This document shows positions 30,901-36,140 of a stretch of 36,140 nucleotides of DNA, in pieces. Within the stretch, counting starts at the first letter, position 1, and every line of letters begins with the position of its first letter. This stretch comes from an uncultured Oscillospiraceae bacterium (lineage in GTDB: Bacteria; Bacillota; Clostridia; Oscillospirales; Ruminococcaceae). Made by a program: the position numbers and the translations under genes. Location of the stretch: NCBI GenBank assembly GCA_934464775.1, contig CAKSKG010000022.1, positions 1 to 36,140 of the forward strand, given 5' to 3'. Under the pieces are notes generated by a model. It saw only the letters and a list, made by a program, of their open reading frames with translations. It had not been told where the DNA came from and did not search any database.

Positions 30901-31416
30901 GCTCCCGATGTGCAGGCACTTAATGACAACACCGCAGCCAAGATCACTGCCGCATACAGCGGACTTCCCACAGAATTCGGAGCGCTGGGGGCGGCTGCCG
31001 CCGAAGCCTTTGTTTCCGGCATGAGCGGTGATATTTCCGACAAGATCACGCAGAATATCACCGACCTTACAAACGGCGTTTCCACGGCGCTTGACAGCAT
31101 GAAAACCGACTTTGATTTTCTTGATTTTCTGGACAGCTCTGACTTCAAGCAGGCAGGCGTTGACGCAGGACAGGAATTTTCCAAGGGGTTTTCCTCCGCC
31201 GTCAGTGAAATTGATGCTGCAAAGAATTCCATAAATGCGGGTGCTGCTTCTCTTGCTCCGCCCGTGTATTCTTCGTCGGGCACATCGGCTTCGGGCGGCA
31301 GCACCGACTCCGTTATCAACGCAAAAATATATACCACTGTCACCCTTGACGGCGACAAGGTGGGACAGTCGGTCACAAACTATCAGTTCAGACATTCGCA
31401 GGAGGGAGGTTCTTAA
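27964..31416 (+). CDS. Tape measure protein
   Basis: This is the longest gene: 1150 residues starting at TTG 27964 after the previous stop. The N-terminus FDTKINATGFTKGIGKLG and the following Ala-rich hydrophobic region are classic for tape measures; the 150-220 part includes a phage tape measure core domain with GLGYGGTKEEMQ-like sequence. Long alpha-helical and Asn/Asp/Glu-rich coiled parts follow, with a mid-protein helix repeat TDKITDEFKEF and TDKITDAAKEQ. The length predicts a tail of ordinary siphophage size. Confidence 0.95.
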   Translation: MADGELIFDTKINATGFTKGIGKLGDLAKKSVAGIAAATAAASTAISALAKQATSCYADYEQLIGGVETLFKSSADKVEKYASEAFKNVGMSGNEYMETVTGFAASLISSLGNDTDAAAEKANMALTDMSDNANKMGSDLESIKNAYAGFSKQNYTMLDNLKLGYGGTKEEMQRLLDKAKEIQKTKFGVDVDYDISSFADIVDAIHVIQTEMDITGTTAKEASTTISGSISAMKAAWTDLMTGVADPTQDFDRLLGNVVDSVVTVADNLAPRIAAVLPQMADGLTKLTNDLLPLIPETINSLLPSVLDGADSLISALLDTLSKLGTTAIPIISDNIGNIVDTLVSGLSEAAPELIRAAGELCTTFTEAIADNSETITKGSADIVATIIKALSDNSDRIIAAAAKIIASIANGLSAALPDLIPKAVDVVLKISETLLDHADELGDAAVKLIVALMDGLTAPETLNKIVQEAPVIIEKLCKALLDLADDVFDVGIAFAAEVIKGLAEFDWAGNITEINDKLYNLGASMHQALTDGYNNEVREKNSDFIAQFADKTKSELEQMRVDITDEESRFQNAWNDYVNSGYSSIDEYLKYRLTTKNGVALNTLKEEAEKQNLSVADYLDTKIRGLEEQRSLITDAISEGNYYDPTKSIADGYAENARNAANTKAWVPDTSEAEAANNDLEKSNNDLAENTEETAETVTESTDKITDEFKEFYDNLKFLKSKGVKNGGISEADYLKQLSDKLHSSKEYDTAPYASYWDEIKDDAEESTDKITDAAKEQWEQINRLNKLGIYNDRQAQAERLKWIKTYCPKYADEYYDYYSEVYGYQQSVEAESLKSTKETLSKQADIVKDKLSEISSEYQTKYKEIQSKISTYKSALLSVGKTFSIEESEDKSGNKTKSYKVADVAKRLEQMKKYHESLIKLRDMDASPALLTEIINLGAEDGAYMAEHLVKDKNFSKFNDLYKQLDTEAQSMANDFYAPDVQALNDNTAAKITAAYSGLPTEFGALGAAAAEAFVSGMSGDISDKITQNITDLTNGVSTALDSMKTDFDFLDFLDSSDFKQAGVDAGQEFSKGFSSAVSEIDAAKNSINAGAASLAPPVYSSSGTSASGGSTDSVINAKIYTTVTLDGDKVGQSVTNYQFRHSQEGGS

Positions 31417-31419
31417 TTA

Positions 31420-31830
31420 ATGGCTGCATCACTTATCATCGGCGGTGTTGACGTATCGGCTTATATAGCACAGCTGGACGTCAGCACATCGCCTTATACG
31501 TCCGAAAAATCGGACAGTGACACAACTACCTTTAAAAACTGGGACGGTACGGTCATAACCTATGGTTCGGGCGGAAAAGCTTCAAGCAGCACCAAAACAA
31601 GCATTTCAGCCGCACTGAAAAAAGTCCCGCACAGTTTTGCGGAAAGAATTGCATCGGCGCTGAAAGCAAGCAGCATTTCCGTTTCGTATACGTCGCCTAT
31701 AAGCACATCGGGAATGTTTGAATGTACCTCCTGCCGTTCGGACTGCCGCAAGTTTGCGGAAACGTGGGACATGGACATATCGCTGGAAAGCAAAGCCGCC
31801 TCGGGGTCATCTTCGGGCGGCTCTCTTTAG
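31420..31830 (+). CDS. Putative distal tail or tail-tip protein
   Basis: The product is 136 residues and beta-rich, with a Ser/Thr-rich middle and a Ser/Gly tail. GGAGG lies before ATG 31420, four bases after the tape measure stop. It lies in the distal-tail position but I cannot place it in a family by motif. It contains a CTSCRSDC cysteine cluster near residues 101-108. Confidence 0.6.
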   Translation: MAASLIIGGVDVSAYIAQLDVSTSPYTSEKSDSDTTTFKNWDGTVITYGSGGKASSSTKTSISAALKKVPHSFAERIASALKASSISVSYTSPISTSGMFECTSCRSDCRKFAETWDMDISLESKAASGSSSGGSL

Positions 31831-31858
31831 CTGGACTTTATCGGTGGGCGGTGCGGCT

Positions 31859-32914
31859 ATGGCACACTTCGGGGACATGAAATATTCGTGGAATGTCAGC
31901 GGTTACGGCACCTCGGGAGTTGTTTCCGCACAGTTCGGTTTTGCCGTTCCGTCCGCAGAACACAGCGTAAACGCCTTTTCGGGCGGTGATACGGTGGAGC
32001 TTACGGGTGCAGGAAGTTCATGGATATTCTACGTCCAGAGTAAAAACGATGACGGCAGCGGCAAGATAAATTTTGTCTGCTTCGACCGTGCCGGATTTGC
32101 TGACTGCCCCTATCCGACAGATCGTCAGGACAGCTCCCAAACCAGCGGCAAAAAGACGGATTCGACCGATTCAACGGAAAAGGAAGAGGATAAGCTCTAT
32201 CTGTCGGAAGTCCTTGCAAAGATCGCATCTGCCTGCGGATATGCTTCCTGCCTTATCGACGGCGATCTGCTTGACCTGCTGCCCAAAGTGTTCCCCTCGG
32301 CGCTTGAAAACAAGACCTGCCGCAATATCCTTGAAGATATCGCTTCGTCACTTGTGGGATATTGGGCAATGTCGGAAAAGGTTTATCTGAAATTTTATCC
32401 TTACGGCAAAAGCGAAACTGACGCTGCCGTAAGCATTACGGAGCATACTGCCGTGCAGGGTGCATCGGCGTATCAGTATTCCGACCTTATCATGACGGGC
32501 GATGAACGGTATGTTTACAGCGGAAGCATGATAACCGCCGACCGAAATGCACTTGAAATAAACACGGCTTATGCATCGCAGGAGCTGTGTGAAGCTGTGG
32601 GTGCCCGTGTGTGCGGATATATCTACAAAGGGTGGAGCTGTGACACAGCGGTTTTGCCGACGCTCATATCTCCGCCTGCGCTTGTAAACACATCGGGCAG
32701 CGGAAGTCTCCGTGCAAATCACTGTACGGCACAGCTCAGCTCCGCAGGGATATTTGCAGACATCGGTGCAAATGTGCCCGACGAAGCATGGCAGTATAAG
32801 GGTAAGGTGTACCGTGAGCTTGACAGCAGGCTTAAAGCAAACATGAATTACGGCAATGTCAAGGTCACAAGCAAAGGGCTGAAGCTTGTGTATATCAACG
32901 AGAACAAGGGGTGA
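31859..32914 (+). CDS. Putative tail hub/baseplate protein
   Basis: The product is 351 residues with a beta-domain start MAHFGDMKYSWNVSGYGTSG, a central linker rich in Ser, Lys and Asp, and a C-terminal domain ending VKVTSKGLKLVYI. Shape and position resemble baseplate hub or late-control gene D-like proteins of siphophages. The start is uncertain: ATG 31859 is used and a GTG at 31844 is an alternative. The leader is poor in Shine-Dalgarno. Confidence 0.65.
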   Translation: MAHFGDMKYSWNVSGYGTSGVVSAQFGFAVPSAEHSVNAFSGGDTVELTGAGSSWIFYVQSKNDDGSGKINFVCFDRAGFADCPYPTDRQDSSQTSGKKTDSTDSTEKEEDKLYLSEVLAKIASACGYASCLIDGDLLDLLPKVFPSALENKTCRNILEDIASSLVGYWAMSEKVYLKFYPYGKSETDAAVSITEHTAVQGASAYQYSDLIMTGDERYVYSGSMITADRNALEINTAYASQELCEAVGARVCGYIYKGWSCDTAVLPTLISPPALVNTSGSGSLRANHCTAQLSSAGIFADIGANVPDEAWQYKGKVYRELDSRLKANMNYGNVKVTSKGLKLVYINENKG

Positions 32915-32918
32915 TGTT

Positions 32919-33176
32919 ATGACCGAAGAATACGGCTTTGCCGTACATAAAGGCGGATTTGCCAGCTATGAGAGCGTACTGCATAACGGCAAGCCCATAA
33001 CCTCCGCAGTGCGAGAGATCACGGACGGCAGGGGCAAGGTGACGATAACCTATGCCGACGGGTGTGTTTACACGTTCAACTGTGACCGTGCGGAGACCGA
33101 TGATAAAATCACCCTCACCAACATCTCGGAGTCGTGGTACAACGGGAAAGATACGGTCACTCTGGGAGGTAGTTAA
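32919..33176 (+). CDS. Small tail-tip protein, unknown
   Basis: The product is 85 residues, all-beta in appearance, with the sequence of a small structural accessory. GGGGTG precedes ATG 32919. It lies between two baseplate genes and is probably part of the tip. No family is recognised. Confidence 0.6.
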   Translation: MTEEYGFAVHKGGFASYESVLHNGKPITSAVREITDGRGKVTITYADGCVYTFNCDRAETDDKITLTNISESWYNGKDTVTLGGS

Positions 33177-33177
33177 G

Positions 33178-33909
33178 ATGATAGATACTGTGAGAGCGTT
33201 TTCCGTAAAATGGCTGCTGGAGCCGACAGCTAAAACGCCCGACCCTCCCGAGCCGTCCGAAAACAATATCCGTCTTGTTGTAACGATTATGGACGCATCG
33301 GCTTTTGCAGAATTTGCGGCTATAAGTGCAGGTCTGCAAACAGGGTATTATGAGACTACTAACCAATATGGTACGAACTATGGGAAACTGTTTGAAAAAT
33401 ACACGAAAACTTTTGCGGTCAAAATATACGACGGCGACGAATACATTGGCACTTATGCGATAGCTAAAAAAACCAATACAGGATATGTTATAGACGGTAT
33501 TGAACAAACCGATAAAGAGTTGGAATATTATTATCCCAATCCCAATGAACAAGAAAACACAATTATAACGGAAGATTTTGATGCACGGACCCAGGTCTTG
33601 CTTAAGATTGACTCTGTGTGCAAAATAACAAAAATTACCCCATTGGAAACAGACATAAAATCCGTAAGTGATCCACATCGAAGCGTTAAAGTAAGAGTAG
33701 AGTATACGGAAATTTACGATTATTTCCAAACTGGATACGAAAATGAACACGAAGAAAACGAAAGAAATGTATCACTGAATATAAGTGTATATATGGTGTT
33801 TAGCGGCTGGCAGATGGTATATCTTGACGGTTTGGATTATGACAAAATGACATATTATGTAGACAAGTTCAATCGCAACGACAATCTGCTTGAATATGAT
33901 TTTAATTAA
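33178..33909 (+). CDS. Putative tail-tip or receptor-region protein
   Basis: The product is 244 residues. GGGAGG lies just before ATG 33178. The first 45 residues resemble the preceding GC-richer phage DNA, but from about base 33330 the DNA is AT-rich and the protein is rich in Tyr, Asn and Glu with several beta-prone stretches. This switch suggests a replaced or diverged distal domain. No family is recognised. Confidence 0.6.
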   Translation: MIDTVRAFSVKWLLEPTAKTPDPPEPSENNIRLVVTIMDASAFAEFAAISAGLQTGYYETTNQYGTNYGKLFEKYTKTFAVKIYDGDEYIGTYAIAKKTNTGYVIDGIEQTDKELEYYYPNPNEQENTIITEDFDARTQVLLKIDSVCKITKITPLETDIKSVSDPHRSVKVRVEYTEIYDYFQTGYENEHEENERNVSLNISVYMVFSGWQMVYLDGLDYDKMTYYVDKFNRNDNLLEYDFN

Positions 33910-33924
33910 TAAGGAGGTCTAACT

Positions 33925-35091
33925 ATGGAAGTGAAAACAATAACACAGGGACGTGACGGGTGTAAGGTCAGCGGAGCTTACAAGCTTGTATGGCCGATAC
34001 GCAAGGACTATTACCACATACGCAATGACAGCTCGGAGACAGCCTATGCATCCGTATTTTCGGACAGCACCGACACTGCCGAGGACGGTGTGTACGATAT
34101 ACCGTCGGGCGGCACATTGTGTATCAGGAGCCACGGCTCCGATACGCTGTATGTGTCGGGTGAGGTCACCGTCATGGGTACGGCTTCGGCGGCTTGCCCT
34201 TTTAAGTCTGCCCAGAGAGGGGGTGACACACCAATACCGACATCGAGCGGAAAGATTGAACTTACTCCTCTGTATGACGGTGAGATCCCTACAAGTGGTA
34301 GCAGTGTGGTTGAGATAACAATTACGGCTGATACTGATATATTGCAGATATGCCCAAAATGTTTAGGCACAAATGGCAGTACGACCGGATACGTGCAGAC
34401 TGTGTGCGTGCCGATAAGCAAACTGTCAGCAGAAGAAATGCAGCTGACGGTATATAGCTACATATCCAGCACAAGCCGTATGGGTAATTTTTTGGTAAGC
34501 CTCGAGGGCAATAAAGTTAAAATCCGTGCATCGCACACGTGGCTTAACTATGCTACCATATATGGTCAGCGTATTGTTGAGCCAAATTATAATGCTCAGC
34601 CCGATTATCTGATACAGTACGGCATGGTATCATCGTCCGCAGACAGTGTGGACATCACATTTCCGCACGCTTACCCCGATATACCTGTTGTGACTGCTGT
34701 CGCCCGAGGCAGTACGGCGGCTGCCGTTGCTGTGGATAATGTGTCCCAGACTGGATTTACCGCTGTCGGCGGCAATATGAATTGGACTGCGGTTGCTATG
34801 ATACCGCAGGTTACGATTACAAGTCAGCCGCAAGACGCCGAAGCAAAGATCGGTTCCACAGTAAGCTTTGCGGTAACAGCAAGCGGAACGGGACTTACAT
34901 ATCAGTGGCAGGTAAGTACAAACGGCGGCAGCACATGGGCAAATACAAGAGCGACAGGCAATACCACAAACAAGATCACTGCAACCGCAACAGAGGCAAT
35001 GAACGGTTACAAGTACAGATGCAGGATAACCGATAACAACGGTGCATCAATACTCAGTAATGTGGCGGTATTAACGGTAACGGAGGTGTGA
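33925..35091 (+). CDS. Tail fibre / receptor-binding protein with Ig-like domain
   Basis: The product is 388 residues. The N-terminal part (about 1-90) is beta-rich. The middle is variable in composition. The C-terminal 100 residues form an Ig-like domain with SQPQDAEAKIGSTVSF, LTYQWQVSTNGG and KYRCRITDNNGAS, a typical phage surface domain that binds carbohydrate. AAGGAGG lies ahead of the ATG. Its place before the holin fits a receptor-binding protein. Confidence 0.75.
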   Translation: MEVKTITQGRDGCKVSGAYKLVWPIRKDYYHIRNDSSETAYASVFSDSTDTAEDGVYDIPSGGTLCIRSHGSDTLYVSGEVTVMGTASAACPFKSAQRGGDTPIPTSSGKIELTPLYDGEIPTSGSSVVEITITADTDILQICPKCLGTNGSTTGYVQTVCVPISKLSAEEMQLTVYSYISSTSRMGNFLVSLEGNKVKIRASHTWLNYATIYGQRIVEPNYNAQPDYLIQYGMVSSSADSVDITFPHAYPDIPVVTAVARGSTAAAVAVDNVSQTGFTAVGGNMNWTAVAMIPQVTITSQPQDAEAKIGSTVSFAVTASGTGLTYQWQVSTNGGSTWANTRATGNTTNKITATATEAMNGYKYRCRITDNNGASILSNVAVLTVTEV

Positions 35092-35093
35092 AC

Positions 35094-35288
35094 ATGGTCA
35101 ATATGATTACAACAGATGACAGTGGTGTTGTGACCGCTGTGAGCATAGGCGGATATATTTCTGGCGGCATTGACGTGGACTATATTCCCGAAGAGGTGAT
35201 ATCCTCGGCTGACTGCCGTATGTGGCTGTATAGCCCCGAGGACGGATTTGCAGTCAACGATGATTATGATAAGGAGAATGAAGTATGA
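35094..35288 (+). CDS. Small tail-associated protein (XkdX-like slot)
   Basis: This 64-residue acidic protein starts at ATG 35094, seven bases after GGAGG; a GTG six bases earlier is too close to that site. It lies between the fibre and holin genes, the slot of XkdX-type proteins, but no XkdX signature is seen. Its stop overlaps the holin start. Confidence 0.55.
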   Translation: MVNMITTDDSGVVTAVSIGGYISGGIDVDYIPEEVISSADCRMWLYSPEDGFAVNDDYDKENEV

Positions 35289-35716
35289 GTGCAAAAAACA
35301 CTATCTGCGCTGTGATCGGCGCATTCGGCGGACTGATCTCCGCCGCACTGGGCGGCTGGGACAATGCCGTCATCACGCTTATAGTGTTCATGGCAGTTGA
35401 TTTTGCCATGGGGCTTGCCAATGCCATATGGTGGCACAAGTCGGACAAATCGCCCAACGGTGCATTATCTTCCGCCGCTTGTTGGAGAGGCATTATAAAA
35501 AAGGTTGGCACACTGCTCATTGTGGTGTGCGCCAATTATGCGGACAGGCTGTTAAGCACGGACTATCTTAGGGACGCTGTTATCATTGCGTTCTGTGCTT
35601 CGGAGCTTATCAGCATATGCGAGACTGCGGGGCTTATGGGCATACTGCCCAAGCCTGTCCAGCAGATACTTGTTAAGGCTATTGATATTTTAAGCAAGAA
35701 ATCCGAGGAGGGATAA
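35285..35716 (+). CDS. Holin (phage_holin_4 / toxin-secretion type)
   Basis: The product is 143 residues with about three to four hydrophobic segments (about 5-24, 27-50, 73-90 and 98-115), a charged loop NAIWWHKSDKSPNG and a basic C-terminus, the pattern of the holin family PF05105. It forms membrane holes that let the lysin reach the cell wall. AAGGAG precedes ATG 35285. It is followed two bases later by the lysin. Confidence 0.88.
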   Translation: MSAKNTICAVIGAFGGLISAALGGWDNAVITLIVFMAVDFAMGLANAIWWHKSDKSPNGALSSAACWRGIIKKVGTLLIVVCANYADRLLSTDYLRDAVIIAFCASELISICETAGLMGILPKPVQQILVKAIDILSKKSEEG

Positions 35717-35718
35717 TT

Positions 35719-36140
35719 GTGAATAAGTCAATTTATATACTTGTCGATTTATCAAAATGGAACGGTACTGTCGATTTTGTCAAGCTCAAAAATGCCGGCA
35801 TTGACGGTGTTATCATCAGGACAGGCTTCGGGAAGAAAAACCCGAAGCAGAAAGACAGCCGCTTTGAGGAATACTACCGCAAAGCCAAATCGGCAGGACT
35901 GTACGTCGGAGCTTACCATTACAGCTATGCCAAATCTGCCGCAGACGCAGTTAATGAAGCCGAATTTATGCTTGAAATGCTCAAGGGCAAATCATTTGAA
36001 CTGCCGATTTACGGCGACTTTGAAGAACAGGGCAAACTTGCTCCGAAAACCTGCAACGATATTGTGAACGCATTTTGCGGTCATCTTGAAGCTAAAGGAG
36101 CATGGGCAGGCGTTTACAGCTATGACAGCTTTTTCCGTGA
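35719..36140 (+). CDS. GH25 lysozyme endolysin, 3' end cut by the window
   Basis: The frame from GTG 35719 stays open to the window end (about 140 codons). It begins VDLSKWNGTVDF and has IDGVIIRTGFG, AGLYVGAYHYSYAKSA and LPIYGDFEEQ, the conserved blocks of GH25 (Cpl-1/cellosyl) muramidases, with D and E of GDFEE in the catalytic region. GAGGAGG lies about 7 bases upstream of GTG. The cell-wall-binding domain lies beyond the edge. Confidence 0.9.
   Translation, partial: MNKSIYILVDLSKWNGTVDFVKLKNAGIDGVIIRTGFGKKNPKQKDSRFEEYYRKAKSAGLYVGAYHYSYAKSAADAVNEAEFMLEMLKGKSFELPIYGDFEEQGKLAPKTCNDIVNAFCGHLEAKGAWAGVYSYDSFFR

Larger units (their letters stand above)
1..36140. mobile_element. Temperate siphophage genome (prophage), right end cut
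   Basis: Integrase, repressor switch, replication, packaging, head, tail and lysis modules follow one another in canonical phage order with almost no gap, and no gene looks like ordinary chromosomal metabolism. The integrase stop codon lies at base 16, so the left host junction is probably just outside the window. The lysin is cut at the right edge, so the other end is also outside. No attachment-site duplication can be checked here. A siphophage is inferred from the roughly 1150-residue tape measure and the absence of recognisable sheath proteins. Confidence 0.93.

Noticed and set aside
33178..35091. Diversity-generating retroelement acting on tail genes
   Set aside because: No reverse transcriptase or template repeat occurs in the window; variation is more simply explained by recombination.

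Overview
The whole window reads as a temperate tailed-phage genome (prophage) of a low-to-moderate GC Gram-positive bacterium, most likely a gut Clostridia member of the Ruminococcus / Oscillospiraceae type. This is inferred from strong AGGAGG-type ribosome binding sites, consensus sigma-A promoters, a large serine integrase, and structural families typical of siphophages of Firmicutes (Gp157, GP20 scaffold, Minor_capsid families, Gp15, holin plus GH25 lysin). No tRNA, rRNA or CRISPR array was seen. The right edge cuts through the lysin gene. The left host junction is probably just outside the window.

Layout. (1) 16-4393, minus strand, lysogeny side: serine integrase, a GIY-YIG/coiled-coil protein, a small zinc-ribbon membrane protein, and an XRE/S24 (CI-like) repressor. 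A probable 70-nt plus-strand RNA with its own promoter and terminator sits in front of the integrase. (2) 4394-4590, the genetic switch: divergent consensus promoters and five 13-bp operators. (3) 4591-8280, early plus-strand region: a Cro-like protein and many small proteins, including a pentapeptide-repeat protein and an ASCH protein with a methyltransferase-like N-terminal scrap. One minus-strand membrane gene with a perfect promoter (a moron) interrupts it. (4) 8324-16137, replication and recombination: DUF3102, Gp157, AAA ATPase, an SSB-like protein, SF2 helicase, VRR-NUC nuclease and a primase-helicase. Two 83-bp covarying palindromes follow. (5) 16382-16783, probable late regulator. (6) 16840-18417, an AT-rich cassette between terminators and behind its own promoter, encoding a RexA-sized soluble protein and a RexB-like four-helix membrane protein. 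(7) 18446-27962, packaging, head and connector genes. The terminase looks like a small-large subunit fusion, and the minor capsid protein carries a toxin-like C-terminal domain followed by a possible immunity gene. (8) 27964-35288, tape measure, baseplate and receptor-binding genes. (9) 35285 to the end, holin and GH25 lysozyme.

How it works together: the S24 repressor holds both divergent promoters through the repeated operators. Damage-induced self-cleavage would release the rightward promoter, driving the early and replication genes, then the late regulator and the virion and lysis genes. Three cargo units appear able to be expressed in the lysogen independently: the zinc-ribbon membrane gene, the moron at 4973-5494 and the RexAB-like pair. 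The best candidates for something new are the RexAB-like cassette, the virion-borne toxin/immunity module, the paired palindromes, and the antisense RNA at the integrase leader.
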